Below, in pieces: positions 1 to 10,934 of a stretch of 64,000 bases of DNA (position 1 is its first letter; the number at the start of each line of letters is the position of its first letter). The notes under the pieces are model-generated. The model was given only the letters and a program-made list of their open reading frames with translations, did not search any database and had not been told where the DNA came from. Location: the NCBI GenBank assembly GCA_963921825.1, contig OY997589.1, positions 75,686,523 to 75,750,522 of the forward strand, in the 5' to 3' direction. Both the position numbers and the translations under genes were made by a program. Origin of the DNA: Erodium maritimum. Its lineage: Eukaryota; Streptophyta; Magnoliopsida; Geraniales; Geraniaceae.

Positions 1-197
1 TCGTTATCGATTCATTTCTTCCCAATATCGGGTTGTTAAAAATACCTAGTGTCAGGTAATTTCATCCTACTGAGGGTCATCCCTAGAAATTTTGGGGAAA
101 TTTGCAGATGAAGATTCAATTCAATAATTCGTTTTCTTTTACGCTTGAATGATGTTCATAACATTCAAACTTCGTATTAAATACAATCTACACATAA

Positions 198-322
198 TAC
201 ATACGTACCTACATGCATACATACCTACGTGCATATGTACCTACATGCATACATACCTACGTGCATACGTACCTATATACATACATACACACATACACAC
301 ATACATACATACATACATACAT
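198..322. repeat. CATA-type minisatellite and microsatellite
   Basis: A variable array of 16-bp units of the type ACATACCTACGTGCAT passes into a pure CATA/CACA microsatellite. The open frames across it are repetitive Thr/Tyr/His/Ile strings produced by the repeat and are not genes. Confidence 0.9.
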
Positions 323-337
323 ATAATTTTATTTTAA

Positions 338-880
338 TAATAAAAGATAAAGATGGAAATGTGAAGAATCACTTAAAGAAGGGGTTAGACAACCAAAATA
401 TTCTTTTTACGAAGACTAGGCTCATAACATATTTTCACCAGAGAGCTATTTTCCTAATTAACTTCCACGCATGGGCGAAACTGATATTACATAGTTGCAC
501 CTTTTGAGGTACTTGTTTCAGGCAGATCACCTCATGGGAGGGTCGAGGTAGGGAACCAAAACATCCCTGATCAACGGGAGCGGCGAAAGAGTTAGAGACG
601 ATGGCAGATTACGAATCCTAAGGGCCCATTTAATAGCCCTGGAGCATCGACCTGATTTGATGAATGCTATGGTGGGGTACCAAGACACCACCAATGGGGT
701 GGAAATAGATACAAAGCTATCACTATGCCAAATATCGTTATATACGACATACATTCGGCTCGTCATATTTAACATTCTCTATGTCGCTTATAATATATGC
801 GACCAATGGTGCGTCACAAATTAGATGGTCGCAAATAAGTTATTGCAAATAGTAAAAAGTGATGAACATACATAGGGATT
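338..880. other. No recognised feature
   Basis: No protein family, inverted end or RNA gene was recognised here. A minus-strand open frame (527-775) has no recognisable domain. The right part (from about 778) contains GTCGC/GCGAC palindromic words resembling the repeat that follows. Confidence 0.4.
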
Positions 881-1030
881 TGTCGCATTTATGTCCTCTG
901 TCGCATTTAAGTATACGACAAACTCAAACACCTCCGTAGCATTTAAGTATGCGACAAACTCAAACACCTCTATAGCGTTTAAGTATGCGACAAACTCAAA
1001 CACATTTGTCGCAAGCTATATACGACAACG
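881..1030. repeat. 36-bp tandem repeat with palindromic TCGCATTTAAGTATGCGA core
   Basis: Three consecutive copies lie at about 901-936, 937-972 and 973-1008, with flanking partial copies. Each contains a near-palindrome in which TCGCATTTAAG pairs with GTATGCGAC. Arrays of short palindromic units are typical of the subterminal regions of CACTA transposons, so this may be a relic of one. That is inference, because no CACTA terminus was found next to it. Confidence 0.7.
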
Positions 1031-1109
1031 GGCCAAAACTCATGCCGGAATTAGTCGCAGGGAGACAAGCGATAGCGAGCATGAATATTGTCACAGGCAA
1101 GACGAGAGG

Positions 1110-2820
1110 TGTATTGTAATGATGGCTTCACCTAAAGCACCTCAAGACTAGAGCACTTTCACCAAACCAGAGATGGCGAAGCCCTCCGGTCACGGTTTCA
1201 ACGCCACTCTCTCCTTCGCTTCTTTTTGTACGGTCTTGTTGTCGAGTTACGACCAGTATTGTGCCATCGTTGCTCGAGGAGTTGCTCCGGCTCGCAAAGG
1301 TAAGACCAGGGCTCCTCCAACCAGCACAACCGAGAAGACAAAGGTAGGGCTAGCTGGTGTTGTTTGGGTTTCTGTCAACCCTGCCCAGGTTCTGGTCCAT
1401 AGTCCGAAGGAGAAAGCTTCATCTCCTGCTCAGGTCTCGTCGACGAAGAAGACTGATCGTCGGAGCAGATCGAGGAGGAAGGTTAGGCTTCAATTTGACG
1501 AAGCCTTAGTTTAAAATCTCCCGCCCGGATCATCAGAGCACTAGGTTTGAAACGTCTCTAGCTCCTTTGGTACGATCGTCTCTGTGTCCATTCCTAAGCG
1601 ACATAATCGTAATGGCCATGCTTTCGGATTCATTCGTTTTGAATCAAAAAATTAGGTGGATCCGTCCATAGAGGGGTTGGATGGTTTCAAAATCAATGGT
1701 AATACTCTTCTTGTCGTCGTTGCTCAACGTCGGTGGCGGACTTTCAGCCCTCGCCGAGATGATGAACCACATGGAGCATGCTCTGTTTCAGAATCCTTGA
1801 AACAGAGCATGAATTCAAGGTCTCTGCAAACCTTGAATCAGAGCCAACTTTTGAGGCCTCCACAGCAAATCTCTGTAGGGGGAAAGAGTTTGGGGTTAGC
1901 GGAGAAGATCGACGTGTTCCTGCAGATTTTTCCTCGCCAGTCGGCGATGGCGAGGGTCCGTTTCAAACTTTCAAGAAATCCGAGAAAATTTCATCGGTTT
2001 CGAATCCCGGGAATATCGCCATCGAATTGATTCGAACGGATCAGGATGATGTCGTTGTGTCCTTGGATCACGCTGTGGAATGTCGTCTCTGCTTGCTTCG
2101 GACTCGCTTGAACGACTTGGGCCGGATGTTGGGTTGATTATGGCCTAAGCAACCCAACATCAAGTGGAACTCGGGTTAGTTGAGGAGCCCAATCCGAGAA
2201 GCCCATTTATTGACCCAATAGTAAGTCCTACAAGGCCTTTTTTGGTTGAGAGGTTATTTCTGTCGGGCATGTATCAAAGGCAGATGGAAACGCTTCTTCG
2301 TGCTCGTTGTCTCCTGTTCCATCAGCGCCGGATCAGCTGGTAGTTAATGTCGGGATTGAGGATGTTCAACCATTGTCGGTTGTGTCACCGACTCCCTCCC
2401 TTTCTCTACATTCAAGTTTCGATCAGGAATTTCTTGTATTGTCACCTGAAACAGTAAAGAAAGGCAAAGGGAAAAGACGGAAGAAACCTCAAAAAAACCT
2501 TTACAGTGACGACCCGTTCACTTCGTATGAGTGACAAGGAGATGCTCGAGTCTCAGCTAGGAATGAGGTTTGGAGACATTTTGTCGCTACGGGGACTATG
2601 CTGCAGATAGAAGCTCATCCTTCTATCGTCTAGTATTTCTTTGTTTTAGGCCGCTGTCTCTTTTCCTCATTGTTTTTTTCGTTTTTTTAGGAAGATTCTC
2701 TTATCCCTTTGTGGTAAAGTCTCTTTTGCAGGTATTTTGGGATAGCTTTTTAGCGGTCCTCTCTTCTTTTCCCCATCTCGGGGCAAAAAGATTAATAAAA
2801 TCATCATCTATCAATAAAAA
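1110..2820 (+). mobile_element. Non-autonomous LINE carrying only an RRM-type ORF1
   Basis: The segment starts with a degraded ORF1, ends in a T-rich 3' region followed by AATAAAATCATC and an A-rich tail, and is flanked by AAGACGAGAGG (1099-1109) and AAGACAAGAGG (2821-2831). These 11-bp repeats differ by one G/A and look like a target-site duplication. No endonuclease or reverse transcriptase lies between ORF1 and the tail. ORF1 proteins with an RNA recognition motif are known from plant L1-type LINEs. The assignment rests on RRM plus tail plus duplication. Confidence 0.7.
1173..2534 (+). pseudogene. LINE ORF1 protein relic with RNA recognition motif
   Basis: In the frame of the 1173 start, an RRM-like stretch runs from about 1566 to 1735 (start SFGTIVSVSIPK, RNP1-like GHAFGFIRF, end LDGFKINGNTLLVVV). 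In-frame stops lie before it (about 1512) and inside it (TAG near 1653, just after RFESKN). Later parts of the coding region lie in another frame (1778-2137) and then return to the first (2307-2534, a lysine/arginine-rich end). In live LINEs this protein would bind the element RNA. Here it is clearly broken. A captured host RRM gene is an alternative, but the adjacent tail and target-site duplication favour LINE ORF1. Confidence 0.65.
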
Positions 2821-2831
2821 AAGACAAGAGG

Positions 2832-3160
2832 AAGATTTTGAGTAGAAATAGATGCTGTGTGAGGTTTATCACATTTCGTCACATCCTCATTTGTAACGCT
2901 CCATCCATATTTTTATGCAAATAAAACGCTTCCACAAAGAAAAAATTTCCTTGACAAATCTAAAAAAAACATTTTCTCAACAAGCTTCTGTTAACCTTCT
3001 CCAAATGTCTAATTCCCAGACCCCCTTCAATTCTAGGTCTGAATACTTTATCCCAAACTACCTTATTCATAACTTTACCCCTGCCTCTCCGACCCCGTAA
3101 AAAGTGGCTCTAAATTCTCTCCAATTCAATGATAAAACTTTTGTGAACCTGAAATAAAGA
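2832..3160. other. AT-rich spacer, nothing recognised
   Basis: AT-rich sequence between the tail of the RRM-type LINE and the antisense LINE polymerase relic. No motif supports a gene. Confidence 0.4.
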
Positions 3161-3304
3161 CATAAAAAACTGGGAGGGATGCCAAAATTAATACCTATCA
3201 CCCTGCCATATTTAAGTTCTTTGATGACCATAAAGAAATAGCGTTTTTAAACTTCTGAATAATAGATCTTCAAGTATATAGATATGACGAGGATCAGCTC
3301 CAAG

Positions 3305-3937
3305 CTAAAAACCTAAATACTTGACTGGCAAAGAGCTCATTTCACATCCCATAACATTATGCACCAATTCCTCATATAACAAATTGGAGTTCAAAATAAC
3401 ACACTTCGACTTTGAATAGTTAATCTCTAAACCTGACATCATCTGAAAAAGGTCAAGAGTAATTTTTAATTTCCTCAAATAAACCTTTATACATGAGAAG
3501 AAGAAAAAAAAAAGGAGTGTGTCGTCTGCGAATTGTAGATGAGAAACAACGAAATTCTCCTTTCCCACACGAATCCCTCTAAAGTCACATTAAACGATCA
3601 TGCAACAACTAATGCAAACACTCAAAAAATAGGAGAAAAAGAAAAGGAGATAAAGACAACCCTGCCTCAACCCATTTTCAATTGTAATATCTGGACTCTG
3701 TAATCCATTAATCAAGATTGATAAAGACGCTCTAAAACAATACTTTATCCAGTGTCTCCATAAAGATCCTAAGCCCATACTATCCCATAATACATTAGCC
3801 AAGTAATCCCAGCAAAGTTTGTTGTAATATTTTTCAAAATCAAGTTGTGGGAGAATGCATTCCACTTTAGACTTTTTAACCAACTGAATTACCTCTGATG
3901 CAATTAGAATCCTATTGACAAGCTGACGAGCAACCAC
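3305..3937 (-). pseudogene. LINE (L1-type) reverse transcriptase fragment
   Basis: Reading leftwards on the minus strand, frame 3937-3590 contains VDFEKAYD-like LDFEKYYNKLCWDYL, then WRHWI and GLRQGC. After a frame change, 3568-3305 contains HLQFADDTLLF, MSGLEINYSKSK and LPVKYLGF. These are the central blocks of a plant non-LTR reverse transcriptase in the correct order, with the catalytic FADD aspartates retained. The N-terminal endonuclease, the thumb and the 3' end are not seen, and a phenylalanine run replaces part of the sequence after FADD. It is a dead fragment, unrelated in orientation to the preceding ORF1 element. Confidence 0.85.
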
Positions 3938-4492
3938 AAATACACTCTAAACATCACTGATGAGCTCCAACAAGACTCTTTTAAACCTAGGTCTGGTTCT
4001 GCCGCCAACGGCTTTATGTCTTACCATCGGTTTCCCTCAAAGAAATCGGTGGTTCTTGTTTCATTTGGGTTGTGGTGGCTCCTCATGTTGCAAAATCGGC
4101 TAATCAGTAGTCTATGGGTAACAAATCATCAAGTCCGTGTATAGCAAGTTGTGGTACACCAAATAAAGGTGGTAAGTTCTTTGGGTTTTTGTGGGTTGGT
4201 TGTCCGGAAGAAGCTGGGAGAGTGATCGATGAATTCTATGGCTCTCCGATTCAGGGATACGGCTTGTTGGTGGCGGGATATTGGGGTCGAGGTCAGGCTT
4301 ACCCTTTTATTACCAGTGGACTGGGAGAGGAAAATTGGGTCGAGAAGGCTTTTGTGTCTCCCACTTCATATGATTTTCTTTTATCCCACGATGAGTTTTC
4401 TCTCTCTCATCGTTTTTCTCATTTTATGAATTTTCCTCTTTTTCCATCGTTGTTTTTATTGGATCCTACACCGTCGTCATCCACAGTTCCTC
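3938..4492. other. Unassigned stretch upstream of copia fragment
   Basis: A plus-strand frame from 4114 is open into the copia fragment, but the part before about 4490 shows no recognised domain. It may be a diverged integrase-to-polymerase linker of the copia element or unrelated sequence. Confidence 0.3.
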
Positions 4493-5242
4493 CCACGTTA
4501 TCCTCTCCTACTCCACTACCTCCACCTTCATCTGAACCCTCTCGCCCTATGACTACTAGAGCGAGAGACATTCTCTTTCAACCATGTCGGGTTCTTAATC
4601 TTCTTGTCATATCTACGGATCCCTCGCATGTTCATTGCTCTTATACTCATGCTCTTTCTGATTCTTACTGGACAAATGTGATGCACTCTGAAATTGATGC
4701 CTAACGTGCAACACACATGGGAGCTCTTTCCTTGTCCACCCGTTGTTAACGTTGTTGGATCCAAATGGATATTTTGTCATAGTTTTTTGTACTAGTGGTT
4801 CCCTTGAAAGTTACAAAGCTCGACTCGTTGCTCAGTGGCTCACTCAACAACTTTGTCTTAATTATGATGACACTTTTAGCGCTTTCGTCAAACCACCACT
4901 ATTTAAACTATTCTGGGTATTTCTCTTTCCTCTTTTTGTCTTATTCACCAACTTAATGTTAAAAATGCTTTTCTCCACAGTCACTTCACCAAAACTATCT
5001 AGGTGAAACAACCTCCAGGTTTCATCGACTCCTCTTCTCCACATCATGTACGTCGTCTCAAAAAGGCCATATATGGTCTCAAAATAACCCCTCGAGCTTG
5101 GTATCAACTCTTTGCTACCTACCTTGCCTCTCTTAGTTTTGTAAGTAGCAAAGCCGGCACCTCACTTTTCATATATAGGTGTGGCTCTCATAGTTCCTTC
5201 CTCATTCTTTATGTTGACGATATTCTTCTCACCGCTTCCTAA
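4493..5242 (+). pseudogene. Ty1/copia reverse transcriptase fragment
   Basis: The order of motifs is that of a plant Ty1/copia polymerase: a proline/serine-rich linker ending PMTTRAR; MHSEIDA; then YKARLVAQW, NYDDTFSAFVKP, KQPPGFIDSSSPHHV, RLKKAIYGLK, RAWYQLF and the catalytic YVDDILLTAS at the end. The frames shift at least twice (breaks near 4705 and 5006), and no protease, integrase core, RNase H or LTR is adjacent. It is a decayed internal fragment on the plus strand. Confidence 0.88.
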
Positions 5243-5339
5243 TATTCCTTATTTACTCATATATTCAGATTAATTTTATAATTTTGAAGAAGTACTTTGA
5301 AACCATGAAGAAGGTTAAGAATCATATTCAGAATGCCAG

Positions 5340-5800
5340 AAAATTAAGGGTGTGTAGTTTATTCTAGAACATCGGTGGTATTATTTTGGAATATCGAGTG
5401 TATTATTCTAAAACATTGGCTGTGTAATTCTGAAACATCAATCATAAAATTTTGGAACATCATTTTTGTGTGTATTTCTACAAAATCAATTGTATAGTTC
5501 TGAAACATCAATCGTATAAATGTGAAACATCATTTGCAAATTTCTGGAACATCAGTTAGAAAATTATGTAACAGCGGTTATAAAGCTTTGAAATATCAGT
5601 TATAAAATTATGTAACATTAGTCAAACCAAAAATTGAATATTAAAAAAATCGGTGAAAAAAATAAAATATTTATAAAAATGTAACATCAATTATAAAACT
5701 CTGAAATATCAGCTCTAAAATTTTATAACATTAGTATAAAATTATGTAACATCAACTATAAAATTTTGAAACACCATATGTATAACAAAATGGAATACTA
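5340..5800. repeat. Degenerate AT-rich tandem repeat (GAAACATCAAT units)
   Basis: About a dozen diverged units of roughly 30-40 bp follow the pattern TCTGAAACATCAATNATAAAATT, with drift to ATGTAACATCAG. There is no coding potential. This could be a satellite-like interior of an unidentified element. The next 150 bases are simple A/T-rich sequence. Confidence 0.75.
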
Positions 5801-6065
5801 GAAAAAATCGGTGACAAAAATAAAAAAAAATATATTTTAAAAAAAACATATTTTTTAATAAAAAAATCATATGTCCAAACCATAATAAAATCATATTTAC
5901 ATAAGGAAAAATAAAAATTACTTCTTGAACATAAAATGTGTTTAATTTCTTTTAACTATGGTGTAATTTTATTAATATCAAAAGATTACATAGATTGTAA
6001 AGTTCTTTACATTTATATTTATATCACTAATGAGTGTTTTAATCTCATACTTGCAATTTGCCTGA

Positions 6066-7080
6066 ATGTCGTCAAAACTTTGTCGGAGGTTAAGCCTGGT
6101 CAGGTTGGTGGAATTTAAGGTGGGATCGTTTATTACAGTGATGCCTTGTTTGGAACCTCTACTCCATCTCCACAGAAGGGATTCGGTGATACATGACTTT
6201 CGGGGATGGCTGGATAAGATCTCCTCCGATGGTTTGGGTTGTGTTCTAAGAGTCGGAGAACTTTCAATCCGTGGTCGTGGTCGTGCAGATTCATTAGGGA
6301 TGGTCAAGGATAAGCGGCCAACATCTTCCAGTGGGATTGTTCGTGCTTCAGGTATCAGAGACTTTGTAGCATCCTCAATAGTTTAGTCAAATGCTCTCTC
6401 TGATTCACAGTATCATAAGGTTTTTATATATAACTTTCCTTACTATACAATTGTGGAGTGGGTTCGAAATTCAGTCAGATTTCATCTGCAATGGTCCTTA
6501 AACGACCCATTTTAAAGGATTGTTACTTTGGTTTTGTATAATTTCGATCACACGAAACAACTTTGAAAGTGATTGAGGCCTTTAATTGGTTTCGGTATAA
6601 TGATTTTAATATGATGGTTGTGTTGGCTCGTCTGAGCAAATTTGTGAATCCTATCAAAGCTAGGGAACATGTTAAACCAAAATATACTGAAAAAGATAGG
6701 ATTGATGTGTTGTAGAAATCTGTCAAGAAGAAGAAGGCGGCTGCTAAGAGGAAGTCGTGTCCTCCAGTGTAGAATGACGAGAATCATGTTTTCACTATGA
6801 TAATCGAGTTTCACAGCCATCAGGGTGGTGCTCTGGTGATAATGTGTTCACTGGAGTTCTTGGCTGGAGAGGCTTTCGTCCTTCTTATCCGGGCGGATTG
6901 TGTTGAACAGTCTACAACAACTTTGGATTGCGATCAAAAGTTACACGATTATGTTTCACAAGTTTCGAATTCTGGCTTATTCTGCAGTCTCTTAGCGTTT
7001 GGACTCCCAATTAAGCCTCAAAGCCCATCCGGAAAGTTTGGCCCTAAATGTAATGGCTGGTGGTCAGGTACTCTGACATA
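6066..7080 (+). pseudogene. Second RRM-type LINE ORF1 relic
   Basis: Around 6513-6640 one frame reads CYFGFV, a stop, FRSHETTLKVIEAFNWF and then MMVVLARL. This is the RNP1 half of an RNA recognition motif with a stop in RNP1. A basic segment follows (VKKKKAAAKRK, about 6724-6758), then the frame 6797-7081. The arrangement (RRM, basic region, long C-terminal part) parallels the element at 1110-2820, but the two are strongly diverged. No tail or duplication was located, so the borders are approximate. A decayed host RRM gene cannot be excluded. Confidence 0.5.
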
Positions 7081-7081
7081 G

Positions 7082-7609
7082 GCGGATTTATAGGGGTTTA
7101 GGATATGCCATAGTATATCTAAATAAATACAACTGTGGTGTGATGGTGAAAGACTTTTATATTTCACTTGATAACCCATGTTCGATTCATAATTGAATGG
7201 GTTTGTTTTTGTTTTTCTTTGCTGTCAAAGATAGATCCCACGTCTATGTTCTTCTCAACCAATCGGTCCTACTCGGGTATGTTTTGGCTCCGTTTGATAC
7301 TGGAATACAGTAAATATTTAGTTTTATATCAACAAAACTCTTGTCCTCTGTCGTATCCATGCTCCATTAAGTTCATTACTCACTACTCAATCCATAATTT
7401 TCCACTGAAACAAATGTTGTCGATGACAAAACAATAAATATTTTATATGTAATATAATTGAAAGTGTTCTAGAATGACTCGGTAGTTACTTCGATAAAAT
7501 GTATTCGAACAAAAAATAGCATAAATTTAATAAAAGAAAGATGGTACCTTAAACTTGAGTTTAGTTATAATTAACTAGGACTCTGCCATTTGCAAACACA
7601 TATAAACTA
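7082..7609. other. Unassigned AT-rich sequence
   Basis: No gene seen. A short stretch (about 7131-7198) has loose tRNA box A/B-like words (GATGGTGAAAG and GTTCGATTC) but no cloverleaf that I can draw. Confidence 0.35.
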
Positions 7610-8818
7610 GGGGAAACTACTAAAACATACCTTCTATTGACCTTTCGTTACAAAAACTAACCCGCTATCATCTTTTTTACCACATACATACCTGGTAAAA
7701 GTTCTATACCCCACATAACGCAGGTTTCCGTTAAAGACCCAAATAGATTCCGTTTAATACTCTGAAAGGACCTAACTAGCCATATATCCCTTCTTCTTCA
7801 TGCGAGATAAAGGTTGTTCTTCTGGTTCAATTTAGAAGGTTTATGCAGAACTAGTAATGGAGCTTGTATAAATTAAACCCATAAATCGATTCTTAAAATT
7901 AAATTGAACTACTGTAACAATTGTATATTCAACGAATTCTTACGTGCTAAACCCCCCAAAGGTAAGAATTTAGGAACAAAAAAAACAGAGCACAGAGATT
8001 AATGCCCACAAAGCAGCAGTCAAGCCATGACACAGGCACGCTAACAACGCCACAGCGAGATCGGCCAAGATTATGGGGTTTTGGCTCCACTCTTGCCCGA
8101 GTACGAGATCGATGAAACCGATCCATCATCAATCGGCGCACCGACTAGTGGTGTCGCTTTAACATCTCCACCTCCATGGCCGGGGACAGAATCGTGTAAA
8201 TCAGGTTCAATTTTAAACTTCATTGAAACGCATGACATTTTCGTTATTGTTCATTTCTTGTGTTGTTGAAGCTTTGCAATTGATTTTTATTTACTTATAT
8301 GGGTTTCAACTCAATTTCCTAAATATCATGTATAAGATGAAATGATTTAGTTGAATCTGTAGATAAAATAGTTAAAATCCCATTTGTTATATACATAAAA
8401 CTTGGAATCTAACGCCATTGATGTTATTGGAGATTGTAGCTTGGTATGGGAAGTCTGTGTTCTTATCACCAATCTTTATTTGTAGTTTCCCCAATTTGGT
8501 TCATTGATTCACTGAATGTGGTTTAATATTGATACTTCATATAATTTGTTTTATCAAGTGTTCTACGTACACCTTCTAAATTGAACCAGAAGAACAAAAT
8601 TTGCCCCTCATGAAGAAGAAGAGATGTAAGGGTAGTTAGGTCCTTTCAAATTATCAAACAGAGTCCGTTTGAGTCTTTAATGAGAATTTATAGTATGCAG
8701 GATATTGACCTTTTACCGGGTATGTATGTGGTAAAGAAAGTGACAGCGGGTCAGTTTTTGGGACGAAAGGTCATTTGTAGGTATGTTTTGGTACTTTTAA
8801 AAATTGTGATAGTTCCCC
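7610..8818. mobile_element. Mutator-like element with about 250-bp terminal inverted repeats
   Basis: The left end (7610 to about 7860) and the reverse complement of the right end (about 8562 to 8818) match over roughly 250 bp. Shared words include GGGGAA at the tips, AAAACATACCT, GACCTTTCGT, ACCACATACATACC and TTCTTCTGGTTCAATTTAGAAGG. Long terminal inverted repeats with a short non-transposase interior are characteristic of non-autonomous Mutator-like elements. I could not find a convincing 9-bp duplication at the present borders (TATAAACTA versus TTTCATCTT), so the family name is inferred from structure. Confidence 0.75.
8066..8269 (+). other. Possible captured exon inside the Mutator-like element
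   Basis: A short, GC-richer open stretch lies in the otherwise AT-rich interior of the element and includes PLLPEYEIDETDP and SPPPWPG. It has no ATG of its own (the frame opens at a TTG) and no family I recognise. Mutator-like elements often carry host gene pieces, which makes capture plausible but unproven. Confidence 0.3.
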
Positions 8819-9104
8819 TTTCATCTTAATAAATAGATTTTTTTATAAAAGAAAATATAGAACTTTATGGAAAACAAGACCAAAAAATTTAATCTAGTAG
8901 TCACACTAGGAGAAATCTGGTGGGAACCATGTTTTAACGTAGAAACCGTGAGAACCAATCTAAGTCATCCATTTTAAGAAGGGATGGATGAGATGCAATT
9001 GAGTAGGTGAGTTGTTGACTGCAAAAAAACATCACTTTTTATTAAGTGGTAAGGGCTTTTTAGTAAAACTATCATATTACTTTATTTTAACCAATTCACT
9101 AATT

Positions 9105-10050
9105 TAATTTTTTCCGCTTCGTTTGAGCTCCGATTAGCCTCAAACTTGCGCCATTAGTTTTGTTTTTTTAAGGGCTTTCAATAAAGATCAGTCATGAATA
9201 TATTTTGAAGCACGAAAAAAATTATTTCGGGATTGATTTTTTTTTAAAAAAATCTGGGTAATTTTTATCAACACTTTGCTTTGGATTTGTCAACATTTTT
9301 ACACTGGTTTTATCAATACTTTACACTGGTTTTATCACCTCATTTTCCAAAACTAATCATGATTTTATCACCTCATCGCGTGCTTTTTATGAACACTATT
9401 TTTGTCAACACTAAACACTAGGTTTATCATTCAAATTACGTGTGTTTTATCACCCCCATCACATGTTTTTTTGAAGCACGAAAAAAAAATTATTTCGGGG
9501 CTGGTTTTTAAAGAAATTATATATGGGTAATTTATATCAACACTTTGTTATTGGTTTATCAACATTTTACCCTGGTTTTATCAACACTTTACACTGGTTT
9601 TATCACCCCATTCTCCAAAACTGATCATGATTTTTATCATCTCATCACGTGCTTTTTATGAACACCAGTTTTATCAACACTAAACACTAGATCTATCATT
9701 GAATTCCGTGTTTTTTATCACCCCATCACGAGTTTTTTTTATCAACGTTAAACTCTAGTGTATCACACTTATTATCAAAATTGAAAATGGTTTTTATCAC
9801 CTCATTATTTGTTTCTTATCACCTCATAACATGTTTTTTATCAACATTTAGCACTAGTTTGGTACTCCGATATAAAACATTTATTAGTGAAGATTTATCA
9901 ATGCTCAACATTATTTTTATCACCTTGATATAATTTTTTACTTTCGTGCTTCAAAATATATTCATGACTGATATTGATTTAAAGCCCTTGAAAAAGAAAA
10001 TTATTGGCGCAAGTTTGAAGTTAATCGGAGTTCAAACGAATCGGGAAATA
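9105..10050. repeat. Foldback with TTATCAACACT/TTATCACC repeats inside the Mutator-like element
   Basis: The left arm (about 9110-9235) and the right arm (about 9935-10048) are inverted copies of about 115 bp. Shared words include CGTTTGA, CTCCGATTA, CAAACTTGCGCCA, AAGGGCTTT, CAGTCATGAATATATTTTGAA and GCACGAAA. The 700 bp between them is built from diverged repeats of TTTTATCAACACTTTACACTGG and TTTTATCACCTCATCACGTG-like units. No protein is encoded. It may be the interior of the Mutator-like element or a separate foldback inserted in it. Confidence 0.75.
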
Positions 10051-10934
10051 TTAAATTAGTGAATAGGTGAAGAAAAAAATGGACAATTTTCCACATGGCA
10101 CCATGCTATTACAATTATGCCCTTACTTGTGTGAGAATGGATGAAAGTGGCGTGTATGTGGGTTGGATTGGGGTGATGATGTGACATTTTGATGAGTGTT
10201 GGATCATAAGTGTCACGCCCCAAATCCAGTTTTTGACCGAAATTGAGACGCGACTAAAGATTTACAGTAAAACAAGAGAAATAAAGATAAATAAAGTTCC
10301 AAAATGATATAAACTTCCGAAAGTGAAGAGTCGCAGTTCAATTAGTAAAATACAAAGTCCAACATAAACCAAAAAGGTGTACGTCTCTAAACCTAGCTAA
10401 ACCCTCAGCAGCTCCCAAGCTCCGAGAGCCCGGCAAGTACTGCTTTCGCTCGACACCTGAAACACCACAAAGACAGGAGGGGTGAGCTTACGCTCAGTAG
10501 GAAAAGTAAAAGAACTCCAAACACACCATTTAACCTCACGGTAATTTGGTAATTAGGGTAAACTAGGAAGAAGACCCAACAAGCTGTCTTTAGAAAAAAC
10601 CCTTACCAGCCCAACCACACAATATAAATCCACTTGTAATCCATACAGAGAAAACCATAGAAAAAGGCACACAGCAGAACACACATAGAGTCCACAGGAC
10701 AGCACACAGCACAATAACAGGGAAGGGTCCGAACGAAACGCACACAGATGTCGTAAACTGCGGGAGCCAACTCCAACGATTCGCACACAGCCGCTTATAT
10801 CGCACCGGAACACACAGCGTCAGTCACGATATCTTCCTCCTAGCTGACGTGCCCTAGCTGCAACGATAACAAGCGTGTCCTGGCACGGGAGGTCCAACAG
10901 AAGCTACTGAACCAACCTGACGTGGTCCTCTCAC

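Noticed and set aside
149-507. Open frames over the CATA repeat
   Set aside because: Pure repeat translation without codon structure.
7131-7198. Possible tRNA gene (GATGGTGAAAG ... GTTCGATTC)
   Set aside because: No acceptor stem or anticodon arm could be folded; only the box-like words agree.
9280-9900. CRISPR-like array (TTATCAACAC units)
   Set aside because: Plant nuclear DNA; units and spacers vary in length and sequence and no fixed repeat exists.
10553-10813. Overlapping minus-strand frames in the LTR (also 16475-16732)
   Set aside because: They lie wholly within LTR sequence, differ between the two LTRs by frame-changing indels and have no family.
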